From positions 1 to 32,116 of IMG/VR virus record IMGVR_UViG_3300047658_000008: a stretch of 32,116 bases of DNA, one strand, 5' to 3'. A program made the translations under genes and the position numbers. Under the pieces are notes generated by a model, which made no database searches, had not been told where the DNA came from, and saw nothing but the letters and a program-made list of their open reading frames with translations. Shown here piece by piece: positions 24,413 to 30,446 of this stretch. Each line of letters opens with the position of its first letter. Within the stretch, counting starts at the first letter, position 1. This DNA comes from a virus.

Positions 24413-24654
24413 GGCTTGACCTCGTACAGGGGCTGGCCGGGAACCTGAGAAGCCTCAGGCCAGACGGCGGAAGTTGGGGAGGGAAGATAGGAATTGAAGG
24501 GCAGCGCGTCGAGATACTCGCTGGAGGGGACTACCTTGGTGACACCCTTAGTCCAGTTATCGAGGTACTGTTGACGAGCCCCCTCGGGGGAGTTGCCCCA
24601 TGCGTAGGTGTACCGGGTTCCGTCCATAATCCAAATGACGTATGAGTTGGGCAT
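24409..24654 (-). CDS. First gene of the chaperonin-packaging operon
   Basis: From the ATG at 24654 (AGGAG five bases upstream) it encodes 81 residues: MPNSYVIWIMDGTRYTYAWG, then a loop with NSPEGARQQYLDNWTKGV and a Pro/Ser-rich end. A longer frame begins at 24741, but its extra codons lie inside structured element A, so the later start is preferred. The gene is the first in the operon after the control region. The function is unknown. Confidence 0.55.
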   Translation of the reverse strand: MPNSYVIWIMDGTRYTYAWGNSPEGARQQYLDNWTKGVTKVVPSSEYLDALPFNSYLPSPTSAVWPEASQVPGQPLYEVKP

Positions 24655-24670
24655 GTAACTCCTATGTATT

Positions 24671-24752
24671 GTCGGCGATTCTGTTTCAAGGATTGGAGAC
24701 ATGGAGGACTCCATCCGTCCGGAAGTCTCGTCCGGTACCATATCTCGCCGAC
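24671..24752 (-). ncRNA. Structured element A in the leader of the packaging operon
   Basis: On the minus strand GTCGGCGA pairs with TCGCCGAC as an outer stem. Inside are a CCGGA/TCCGG hairpin with GAGA in the loop, a second hairpin ATGGA/TCCAT, and the single-stranded blocks GATATGGT and CTTGAAACAGAA. The same blocks occur in element B (27117-27191) with changed but still pairing stem bases. It ends 16 bases before the ATG at 24654, and a GTATTAG motif stands seven bases upstream of the outer stem. It could be a riboswitch-like leader or a binding site; no known family is recognised. Confidence 0.5.
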
Positions 24753-24781
24753 TGTATGTCTAATACTGCGTAGTTGAGAAA

Positions 24782-24799
24782 TTAACGGTTATTAACAGT
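24782..24799 (+). promoter_or_regulatory. Tandem octamer site 3 (TTAACGGT-TTAACAGT)
   Basis: TTAACGGT and TTAACAGT are separated by two bases, with one change from the perfect octamer. The site is about 30 bases upstream of structured element A and about 17 bases upstream of the GTATTAG motif, where a -35 or activator site would lie for the operon. Confidence 0.45.
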
Positions 24800-24833
24800 T
24801 ATAGGTTTCGAATTAAATACAAAAATGTAAGTC

Positions 24834-24906
24834 GCCATGGCACAGCAGCCATGGCCGGTACTTGGGGGCTGAGACCCGACCCCTAGTTCAGAATAGGGTC
24901 TCTTTT
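24834..24906 (+). ncRNA. Possible small RNA: hairpin plus terminator in the gap
   Basis: GCCATGGC occurs twice (24834-24841, 24848-24855), so the copies pair as an eight-base-pair hairpin around ACAGCA. About 15 bases later GAGACCC and GGGTCTC (24871-24902) pair and are followed by TTTTATCC, a terminator shape on the plus strand. No coding frame of note is on this strand. A matching promoter is not clear (TTAACA at 24792 with a poor -10). Confidence 0.3.
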
Positions 24907-25222
24907 ATCCCTATTGAACTGCGATTAGTGAGACGCACCATACGCCTACAACCGACCACACACGGTCTCAGGCTGTGCTTCGGTGGGCTCTGTGAGGTTT
25001 CGGGGTGGGTCAGAACAACACCAAACATAGCTACAGCGTCGGGGCTGTGCGTGTAACGTGTTGATAACACAGGTGAATGCACGGGTATGGTGCAAAGTAG
25101 GGCACTCGATACCATGGATAGGCTGTTAACTTGTTGATTACTATGCATTTAGTACGCAGTGAGCGTTTCCCATGGTAGCTGGCGCGTTTTACGTGTCCAC
25201 TATTGCTCATCGCTATCGCGTT
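24907..25222. other. Gene-poor stretch
   Basis: No convincing gene is seen here. Frames on either strand lack good start sites or protein-like composition. A CGCGTTTTAC sequence occurs twice (near 25182 and 25217), and one degenerate TTAACAG-type site (GCTGTTAA at 25122-25129) is present. Control or replication signals may lie here. Confidence 0.4.
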
Positions 25223-25426
25223 TTACTTACGTTCCGGGCACACTGGCAGATGAACCCGCAGGGCAACCGCTCCAAATAGCTCTCCACAATACCGGCAAGG
25301 ACGCTGTACAGATGGCCGTCCCCCTACGTTGTCTCCACGGGCAGCACATCGCCTCCGGGCAACCTCCGCCCATAGCTCAGCGTCAGGAATGGTGCTCATA
25401 TCGAGTTTGGGCGTCCATTGGCTCAT
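25223..25426 (-). CDS. Small zinc-finger protein
   Basis: From the ATG at 25426 it has 67 residues, beginning MSQWTPKLDMSTIPDAELW; an internal ATG would give MSTIPDAELWAEVARRR. Residues ~45-65 hold CRYCGELFGAVALRVHLPVC, a C-x2-C...H...C zinc finger. Short proteins with an N-terminal PDAELW-type helix followed by such a finger are common in phages. It is probably a DNA- or RNA-binding accessory protein; the target is unknown. Confidence 0.5.
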   Translation of the reverse strand: MSQWTPKLDMSTIPDAELWAEVARRRCAARGDNVGGRPSVQRPCRYCGELFGAVALRVHLPVCPERK

Positions 25427-25568
25427 AGGTTTTATTATGCCGGAGTTAACGTACCCGGCTCCGAGTACCACCCCGGACGCTACCCCAACGGCGGAGGCCG
25501 AACAGGGGTAGAGAACTAGTTTAATCGGCTGGCCTGTCTCATCAGCAACGGGAGGCCATCTCCGCCAG

Positions 25569-25587
25569 ACGGGGCATCATGCCCCGT
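25569..25587. promoter_or_regulatory. Perfect palindrome ACGGGGCATCATGCCCCGT
   Basis: Nine-base arms pair around one central C, seven bases past the stop of the small zinc-finger gene at 25595. A short T-run does not follow on the minus strand. It could be a protein-binding dyad or a weak mRNA end. Confidence 0.5.
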
Positions 25588-25594
25588 TTCGACT

Positions 25595-25768
25595 TCACTC
25601 GTAAAAGTGCCCGGTCTGCCTCGCGTGTTCAGCGTGAGTATCGCAGTGGTACCAGAATGGTGCAGACCCTTGGTTCTGTCCGGTTGTGGCTGGTTGCTCA
25701 CACTGTCCGCACTTAATGCGTGAACTCTCGACTGGAGTCAGTTTGTAATCATTCTTGAACGTGGTCAT
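25595..25768 (-). CDS. 57-residue zinc-finger protein
   Basis: The ATG at 25768 overlaps the stop of the 364-residue gene as ATGA, so translation is coupled. The 57 residues begin MTTFKNDYKLTP and carry CGQCEQP at about 20-26 and YHCDTHAEHARQTGHFYE at 40-57. Three cysteines and up to four histidines could form a treble-clef or C2HC-type finger. It is too short for the usual length cutoff but has the coupling and motif expected of a real gene. The function is unknown. Confidence 0.7.
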   Translation of the reverse strand: MTTFKNDYKLTPVESSRIKCGQCEQPATTGQNQGSAPFWYHCDTHAEHARQTGHFYE

Positions 25769-26859
25769 AGCGCCCCCTCAAGTTCTGCGGACTCAGGGAC
25801 CAGTAACGCGGCCTCAATCCGTGCGATAGCTTCCCACGGTACGATGTGGCAACCCGCGTACACTGTGCCCTCAGGCGATACCCGTTCAATGCGATAGTGC
25901 CCCAAGTGGCAGGAATGCCCGTTAGTGTGCCATTCTTCACCACGAGCCATTACAGAGCGAACCAACGCAAGGCCCCGCCGTGCATGGTCTATAGGGAAGG
26001 CAGCACCACGAGAGGTGATGACTTCGCTATTCATGACTTTAAGAGCAGTGGGAACGTATTGCTGGTACTGATATGGGAGTGAACGCCGATTGTCTGTGAG
26101 CCATGCCTCTAGCTCTGGCGCGGCCTCAACCCTCATCCGTGCTTCCCTGCGTTGTGCTTCGACGATGGCTTCTTGACGGCGTTTTTCTTCTCGCTCACGG
26201 GTGGCCTTTGCATCCGCTGCTATCTTGCGACGTAATGCATCCAAGTCACCCGGTACGACTGGCACGTCTGTTTTCTTCAGGCGGATGCAAAAGAAGGCAG
26301 CATACGCTTTCAATTCGGCCTGTAGTGATTCAATCTCTGAGAGAAGGCAGCCACGTCTCCCCCGTGCCCGTGCAAGGTCAGGAATGCGGTTTTTGATGCG
26401 GTTTTGAAAGTCCTTCAAATTCGCTTCATGGTCAACAAAATCGAAGGGCTTGACCTGCTTACTTTCCCGCATCCATGGCCGTTCAGGATCATTGCCCGGT
26501 AGGGAGATGTAAGTCCTTCGTGCGACCTTTGGCTGGCTAACAGCGAACGTGGGAAGCCCCGCCGGGTGTCCGCCTTCATATTGCCGGGTCTCATAGTTGT
26601 AATCGCCATACCCCCGTTTGTACTGCGAGGGGAGAGCGGAGTGCATTTCGCTTTGGTGAGCCGATGTGGTAACGCTGTAAGTATCCGACCATGCAAGAAA
26701 AGCCTTCTCGCCTTTCTTATTCTCTACAAAGGAACCGATAACCTGTGAGTAGCTGTATAGGTTCGCCCCGTCAAAATGCATCGAACCTGAACGGCCAGAC
26801 TGTTGAGATTGACTTGCCCATACGTGGACTAGCTCTGAGTTAGTGAATACTGACTTCAT
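25765..26859 (-). CDS. Conserved phage protein of 364 residues
   Basis: The N-terminal ~60 residues (FTNSELVHVWASQSQQSGR, then NLYSYSQVIGSFVENK) and the C-terminal ~55 (EEWHTNGHSCHLGHYRIERV, YAGCHIVPWEAIARIE) are blocks known from many phages and plasmids. In between, residues ~170-250 form a charged, coiled-coil-like helix (TREREEKRRQEAIVEAQRR). The function of this family is not known; the HxxxH/GxCHxG segment suggests a metal or nucleotide site, but no catalysis is evident. It has its own promoter-like region at 26899-26929. Confidence 0.6.
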   Translation of the reverse strand: MKSVFTNSELVHVWASQSQQSGRSGSMHFDGANLYSYSQVIGSFVENKKGEKAFLAWSDTYSVTTSAHQSEMHSALPSQYKRGYGDYNYETRQYEGGHPAGLPTFAVSQPKVARRTYISLPGNDPERPWMRESKQVKPFDFVDHEANLKDFQNRIKNRIPDLARARGRRGCLLSEIESLQAELKAYAAFFCIRLKKTDVPVVPGDLDALRRKIAADAKATREREEKRRQEAIVEAQRREARMRVEAAPELEAWLTDNRRSLPYQYQQYVPTALKVMNSEVITSRGAAFPIDHARRGLALVRSVMARGEEWHTNGHSCHLGHYRIERVSPEGTVYAGCHIVPWEAIARIEAALLVPESAELEGAL

Positions 26860-26901
26860 TGTGTTTCCTCCGTGCTGGTTGGTGACCAGCTAAGAAACAC
26901 A
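26860..26901. promoter_or_regulatory. Bipartite dyad covering the leader of the 364-residue gene
   Basis: TGTGTTTC/GAAACACA (outer) and GCTGGT/ACCAGC (inner) pair symmetrically. GGAGGA, the ribosome binding site of the ATG at 26859, lies between the inner and outer stems. If transcription starts near 26892, as predicted, the outer upstream arm is not in the mRNA, so the outer pair would act in DNA, and only the inner hairpin in RNA. Confidence 0.6.
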
Positions 26902-26929
26902 ATAACACCAAGTCATGACTTTGTGTCAA
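26899..26929 (-). promoter_or_regulatory. Promoter with an operator-like palindrome
   Basis: On the minus strand a perfect -35 TTGACA (26924-26929) is followed 19 bases later by TATTGT (26899-26904) as a -10. Spacing is long for sigma-70, so a TTATTG at 18 bases is also possible. AAGTCATGACTT (26910-26921), a perfect palindrome, lies in the spacer, and TTGTG/CACAA (26921-26935) overlaps the -35. A repressor could bind here. Confidence 0.6.
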
Positions 26930-26959
26930 TCACAAAATATATTTTTATTTGCTGTCGAG

Positions 26960-27052
26960 TTACAGCCGGGTAAGCCCCTCTAGCAAAGCTCTGCAAGCCT
27001 GTAGGAACGTCCCGGCCCCGGATAACATCGAATCCCCTGTCCAAACCCCCAC
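26960..27052 (-). CDS. Doubtful 30-residue open frame
   Basis: A GTG at 27052 with AAGGGAA upstream opens a frame reading GVWTGDSMLSGAGTFLQACR and then ALLEGLTRL. The frame continues without stop into structured element B, so it may be chance. It is recorded because composition is protein-like and no other gene covers this 400-base gap. Confidence 0.2.
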   Translation of the reverse strand: MGVWTGDSMLSGAGTFLQACRALLEGLTRL

Positions 27053-27116
27053 GGGCTTCCCTTGGGGCTGTGTGGCGTCTACGCATACGCATCCATGTAC
27101 GCGCCTACGCGCCTGA

Positions 27117-27191
27117 GTCGGCGATTCTGTTTCAAGGACAACCGCAAAGATGTCGTCCGGGGTTCTCCCCCGGCACCATATCTCAACCGAC
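27117..27191 (-). ncRNA. Structured element B
   Basis: This is the second copy of the element at 24671-24752. It shares GAGATATGGT, CCGG-GAGA-CCGG, ACG and CTTGAAACAGAATCGCCGAC. Its inner hairpin is CCGGGG/CCCCGG instead of CCGGA/TCCGG, so pairing is kept while bases change. The second hairpin is GACA/TGTC. The outer stem is weaker here (GTCGG/CCGAC). It is about 85 bases past the end of the 27278 gene, and a GTATTAG motif stands five bases upstream of its 5-prime end. The distance between blocks differs from A by a number that is not a multiple of three. Confidence 0.5.
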
Positions 27192-27277
27192 TTTTGCTAA
27201 TACTCACTTTCTTCTTTAGCGCAACTTTCTTCTTTCCACACGGGCGGGTAGGTCCGGGCTTTTAAAAACGGGGCGGG

Positions 27278-28303
27278 TCAGGTACTTGAACTCACGGCGA
27301 AAGCCATCTCTTTCTTTACACCGGGACACCTGTGGCTACTTTCCTCAGACGCCAGCTTGGTTACGTCGGCGAATCCACACACGGTACAGACCCAATACGG
27401 GTTGTAGTTGAGTGAATCCGGTGTGTGTTGTTTCTCTATGTGTTCAACGAGGTCGAGTTCCTTCTCGGACTTGTTTCCATTAACCTTGTTCCAGTTTGTA
27501 CTCCAGTTACATCCATCCACGGGACATTCCACAGGGAAGCATTGTTCACCCAACTCGGGGTGATTCTTCCTTATGTGAATAACCATGAATGAACTGGAAC
27601 GGTGACTGAACTCACACAGGGGACAGTTGAAGTCCGGACGGGACTTCTTTTCACCAGACGGGATGAGACTCCCTTTACCAGACGGGACAAGAAGTTTTTG
27701 TTCTTCGGGCTTTGTCTCTCGGAGAGAGGGGGTAGTAGGAGGTTCGTTGCTCACTTGCTGGAGGGAAGCCGTAGGCTGACCGACGACCCTACTACATGCG
27801 ACAGGATGCGACGAGACACTACCCGACTTGACAATACCCGATAAGAACCCTTGTGTGTAGTTTTTGTAGTGTATAGATAGTAACTCCCCCCTTGTAGTTT
27901 CTACATGGGCATCGCCTAATTCCTCTGAAATCTCATTTGCCCATGTAGTTTCTACATGAGTAGTTGGGTATGTCATCTGAATCACCTTAACTTTGTGTGC
28001 CCCGTGTGTAGCTCTCGTGTACTTCGTGGCGGCTGTCCGTCCGGTGTCCGATTGGTATCCGTTTGCGTCCAACCATTTCCGGGCTTCCACAATCGTCTTG
28101 TTCGAAAGTCCGGTGAGTTCCATCATCGTTGTGATGGAGAGCCATGACTCTTCGTCATCGCTCTCGTTCATAAGTTGTGCCATGTAGACTTGCAGCCGAG
28201 CACCCTTGAGTTTAAGGATGCCCTTTCTGCTGCAATCGAGAAGCTTGAATCGCTTCTGGCCCTCCAACCATGTATATATTTGATTTATGATTTTATCGTT
28301 CAT
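27278..28303 (-). CDS. Winged-helix and triple zinc-finger DNA-binding protein, possible replication initiator
   Basis: This 341-residue protein has an N-terminal winged-helix region (about 20-110: LQVYMAQLMNESDDEESWLS, TTMMELTGLSNKTIVEARKW), the design of phage RepA/DnaD-like initiators. A low-complexity linker follows (~160-222). The C-terminus has three Cys/His fingers: C227-C230-H243-H248, C260-C265-H288-H293 and C306-C309-H324-C326, of which the first two look like C2H2 fingers. Two repeats of CATGTAG-like sequence lie inside the coding region. Initiators often carry their own origin within the gene, so this is the best origin candidate. No helicase or polymerase is seen nearby. Confidence 0.55.
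   Translation of the reverse strand: MNDKIINQIYTWLEGQKRFKLLDCSRKGILKLKGARLQVYMAQLMNESDDEESWLSITTMMELTGLSNKTIVEARKWLDANGYQSDTGRTAATKYTRATHGAHKVKVIQMTYPTTHVETTWANEISEELGDAHVETTRGELLSIHYKNYTQGFLSGIVKSGSVSSHPVACSRVVGQPTASLQQVSNEPPTTPSLRETKPEEQKLLVPSGKGSLIPSGEKKSRPDFNCPLCEFSHRSSSFMVIHIRKNHPELGEQCFPVECPVDGCNWSTNWNKVNGNKSEKELDLVEHIEKQHTPDSLNYNPYWVCTVCGFADVTKLASEESSHRCPGVKKEMAFAVSSST
27854..27960. repeat. Iteron-like repeats inside the initiator-like gene
   Basis: GTAGTTTCTACATG occurs twice (near 27894 and 27945), the second with a full CATGTAG-TTT-CTACATG dyad, and a related GTAGTTTTTGTAG occurs near 27856. In protein terms the two copies encode HVETT twice, so coding repetition is the alternative explanation. 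An origin role is only a possibility. Confidence 0.3.
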
Positions 28304-28309
28304 GGGTGC

Positions 28310-28699
28310 TTAGTTCCCGCTCTCATCGAGGAAACTCACCTGTTCCGTGGTTGGCTCCATTGTCATTTCGGCTAAAACATCAGCCTTCATCTTCTTCATG
28401 CAGCCAGAGGCATAAGCAAGAATCTCAGGTTTGGTCTTGGCGGCTGTGTTGAACTGTTCTTGGGTTATCTTTTTCTCGGTTAGCGCCGTCTCCAAGGTTT
28501 CGCACTTGATGGTGTACCAGTGGCCTGTAGCCTCAATGGCGGCGTTGACGGTCTCAACCTCGTAGCGGCTGAGCCATGTGTGGAATTGTTGTGGGGTTGG
28601 TACGAAGTAGAGAGCGGCTTCAAACGCCTCCGTCAGGAATTCTACCTGTTCACGCTTTTCTTGCAGCTTCGCCCGAAGGCGGTCTATCCTATCACTCAT
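28310..28699 (-). CDS. Hypothetical helical phage protein
   Basis: This 129-residue protein is mostly helical. It starts with a charged coiled-coil (MSDRIDRLRAKLQEKREQVE), has an acidic middle (EATGHWYTIKCETLETALTE), and ends with a helix and acidic tail (KKMKADVLAEMTMEPTTEQ). AGAGGAT precedes the ATG. It lies six bases before the initiator-like gene and is probably co-transcribed with it. An accessory replication or regulatory role is plausible by place only. Confidence 0.5.
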   Translation of the reverse strand: MSDRIDRLRAKLQEKREQVEFLTEAFEAALYFVPTPQQFHTWLSRYEVETVNAAIEATGHWYTIKCETLETALTEKKITQEQFNTAAKTKPEILAYASGCMKKMKADVLAEMTMEPTTEQVSFLDESGN

Positions 28700-28764
28700 A
28701 TCTGTGATCCTCTGGTCAATTCTGTTAGGGGTTAGTTATCTGTCTGTGAACTGTTGCGGTTTCA

Positions 28765-28980
28765 TCACCCCTCCAACTTCTTCATCAAGGCGGCGTCGAA
28801 TCCGGGGAACTTCTTGTTGCGTCGAAACCCGTACTTGGTGGCGATGGTGGATAGGCGGGGGAGGGAGATACCAAGGTCGGCGGACATGGCCGTCAGGGTT
28901 ATCTCCGGGTGGCGACCGATATAGCTGGCTATCTTGTCGTGGACTGCTTTCGTTTGAGCGATTCGTTGTTCGCGGGTCAT
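28765..28980 (-). CDS. Small helix-turn-helix protein
   Basis: This 71-residue protein has residues ~25-55 (HPEITLTAMSADLGISLPRL, then STIATKYGFRR) with the spacing of a helix-turn-helix, where GISLPRLSTIATKYG would be the recognition helix. It carries a basic tail (KKFPGFDAALMKKLEG). AAGGA lies five bases before the ATG. A perfect dyad (29045-29063) and a leader terminator (29092-29120) lie upstream, so self-regulation is plausible. A transcriptional regulator is likely. Confidence 0.6.
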   Translation of the reverse strand: MTREQRIAQTKAVHDKIASYIGRHPEITLTAMSADLGISLPRLSTIATKYGFRRNKKFPGFDAALMKKLEG

Positions 28981-29044
28981 ATTATCCTTCTGCTGTCCTT
29001 TCTCATAGTTGTTAAATACTTTGATTATCGAGATTTAACAGCAC

Positions 29045-29063
29045 ATCGCTTTAGTAAAGCGAT
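29045..29063. promoter_or_regulatory. Perfect dyad ATCGCTTTA-G-TAAAGCGAT
   Basis: The nine-base arms around one G lie 65 bases upstream of the ATG of the small HTH gene. A symmetric site this size upstream of a small regulator is a typical operator position. A related but unpaired AACAGCAC/TTTAACAG sequence lies alongside. Confidence 0.55.
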
Positions 29064-29091
29064 AAACTGGTCTGTATTGGTCATCGCCCAT

Positions 29092-29120
29092 AAAAAATAC
29101 CCCGCTGGTTCTCAGCGGGG
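29092..29120 (-). terminator. Intrinsic terminator in the leader of the small HTH gene
   Basis: On the minus strand CCCCGCTG pairs with CAGCGGGG around a five-base loop and is followed by TATTTTTT. No minus-strand gene ends just upstream: the nearest is 29789, with two plus-strand genes between. It could therefore end a small RNA or act as a leader attenuator for the HTH gene at 28765. Confidence 0.75.
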
Positions 29121-29228
29121 GATTGGAAAATGAGTTACCGTACTTCGCGGCCTTATGGCTCTTATTCCCGTTAATACTGCAAATATTGCAACTATCGTAT
29201 CCACTTATAGTACGGCTTGAAGGAGTTC

Positions 29229-29248
29229 TTCCCCTGCTGGCAGGGGAA
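29229..29248 (+). promoter_or_regulatory. Leader hairpin of the plus-strand gene pair
   Basis: TTCCCCTG pairs with CAGGGGAA around CTGG, 20 bases before the ATG at 29269. No T-run follows. It may protect or regulate the leader of the two plus-strand genes. Confidence 0.4.
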
Positions 29249-29268
29249 AGAAAAGGACTCTAATATTT

Positions 29269-29568
29269 ATGACTACAGAAATGGGAACTATACTTAAGGA
29301 CCGTGGGATAACTCTGGCCGCTGAGAACCGCTCCAAGACTCTCCGCCTGTGCCGGGAATATCTATATGAACTCGCACACCGGCAAGAAACCGTCACAGCC
29401 GATGATGCACAGCGGTACGTGGAGAACGCGAATCTGAGCCCGTTGGGCAATGCAGCCGGGTCGTTGTTCCGGGAACGTCATTGGGAGTTTACAGGTTGGG
29501 AGCCATCCAAGCGGACCTCTAACCACACCCACCTGAACCGGGTGTGGAGGCTTCGCGATGCCAGCTAA
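29269..29568 (+). CDS. Small phage protein with helical N-terminus
   Basis: This 99-residue protein has a helical first half (DRGITLAAENRSKTLRLCRE, then ELAHRQETVTADDAQRYVE). The second half has LGNAAGSLFRERHWEFTGWE and SNHTHLNRVWRLRDAS, a block seen in unannotated phage proteins that probably forms a small winged helix. It lies alone on the plus strand, with a hairpin in its leader, against the surrounding minus-strand genes. A nucleic-acid-binding role is likely; the target is unknown. Confidence 0.5.
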   Translation: MTTEMGTILKDRGITLAAENRSKTLRLCREYLYELAHRQETVTADDAQRYVENANLSPLGNAAGSLFRERHWEFTGWEPSKRTSNHTHLNRVWRLRDAS

Positions 29569-29785
29569 GAAGAAGCCAATAGTAACAGCGAAGGTTCGTC
29601 CGATGTCCCCCGCAACAGCAAAAGAAATGAAAGTTAAACGTGTCGGCAAACCAGCACCCTACTTGCCCTATCAGTGGCGTTGCAAGTTTGCCTGTGAGAC
29701 GTACAAGTCGATTACAGCGCCCGTGTGGGAACAGGTCACGGAACTTGAACTGATGCTGCTTAGCAGCGGTTCGACGGTGGAATGA
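29558..29785 (+). CDS. Small basic protein
   Basis: This 75-residue protein overlaps the end of the previous gene by 11 bases, so it follows in the same plus-strand transcript. It starts MPAKKKPIVTAKVRPMS and has a strongly basic first 40 residues, then an aromatic middle (YLPYQWRCKFACETY) with two cysteines and a short helix. It ends three bases before the converging gene at 29789. The function is unknown. Confidence 0.5.
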   Translation: MPAKKKPIVTAKVRPMSPATAKEMKVKRVGKPAPYLPYQWRCKFACETYKSITAPVWEQVTELELMLLSSGSTVE

Positions 29786-29788
29786 TGA

Positions 29789-30382
29789 TTACAATAACTT
29801 TGCCCACCGCTGCTTTTTCTCGAATGTGACGGGAGTTATCTCATGCCCGTTTGGTCTGTTAGTCCGCTTTCCTTGTGGGGTTCCACCACACCCGGTTTTC
29901 TCCAATACCCACCCTGCTCCCTTGAGGCTTATTCCCGGCTCGGAATCTAAGATATAGGTTTGAATCTTCGCATATCCCATCGCTGCTGCGGCACGGGTGC
30001 AAGCGGCGTAAAGCATACTACAGACGTTATCCGTACCGTCGCTCACGAGTCGAGCTACCTCGATAGTCATCCCGTCGTCGAGGTGGCGGGAAGCCGGCCT
30101 CATACAGATTGCTGCTCCCACTAGCTTGCCTTCCTTGGAAGCCCCGATGGAAAACTTAGCAACACGTATGGGAGAATGGTGACGATGGAGCGTGGACACA
30201 AGCGCATTCGATTGCCATAAGTGGAGCGGTACCACTTTAAGCTTTCCAGCCTGTCTTATGGCTCGTGCGGCTTTTACTTTTTGCCGCTGGCGATATGCTC
30301 GTTGGGCGGCAGCATGGTCCTTGTGGATACGGGGACGCCCAACTTTGCGTTTGATGGGTGATTCTATGTTATCGTCACCCAT
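29789..30382 (-). CDS. XF1762-like protein with AT-hook
   Basis: From the ATG at 30382 the protein has 197 residues. The first 45 are basic (IKRKVGRPRIHKDHAAAQRA), including an AT-hook GRPR. The rest follows the phage XF1762 family: VAKFSIGASKEGKLVGAAIC, RPASRHLDDGMTIEVARLVS, SDGTDNVCSMLYAACTRA and SEPGISLKGAGW. This pattern looks like an acetyltransferase-type fold, but no acetyl-CoA motif is certain. DNA binding through the hook and an unknown activity are expected. The N-terminal hook is probably a separate addition. Confidence 0.7.
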   Translation of the reverse strand: MGDDNIESPIKRKVGRPRIHKDHAAAQRAYRQRQKVKAARAIRQAGKLKVVPLHLWQSNALVSTLHRHHSPIRVAKFSIGASKEGKLVGAAICMRPASRHLDDGMTIEVARLVSDGTDNVCSMLYAACTRAAAAMGYAKIQTYILDSEPGISLKGAGWVLEKTGCGGTPQGKRTNRPNGHEITPVTFEKKQRWAKLL

Positions 30383-30446
30383 CAAAGTATCATCCCTTCT
30401 GCCGTTCGGCGTTCGACCTGTAGATTGTTAATACTCACGTGACGAG

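Noticed and set aside
24409-24741. Longer start for the first operon gene at 24741
   Set aside because: The added codons lie inside structured element A. The ATG at 24654 has a good AGGAG.
24888-25148. An 86-codon open frame on the minus strand in the control region
   Set aside because: It has no ribosome binding site, odd composition and overlaps likely control sequences; no protein-like pattern was seen.
25000-25222. tRNA gene in the control region
   Set aside because: No T-loop plus acceptor pairing could be assembled on either strand.
25516-25701. A 61-codon minus-strand frame across the palindrome at 25569
   Set aside because: It overlaps the better supported 57-residue zinc-finger gene in another frame and has low-complexity composition.
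27854-27960. CRISPR array
   Set aside because: The repeats are only two or three, are imperfect and lie within coding sequence; there are no cas genes in the window.
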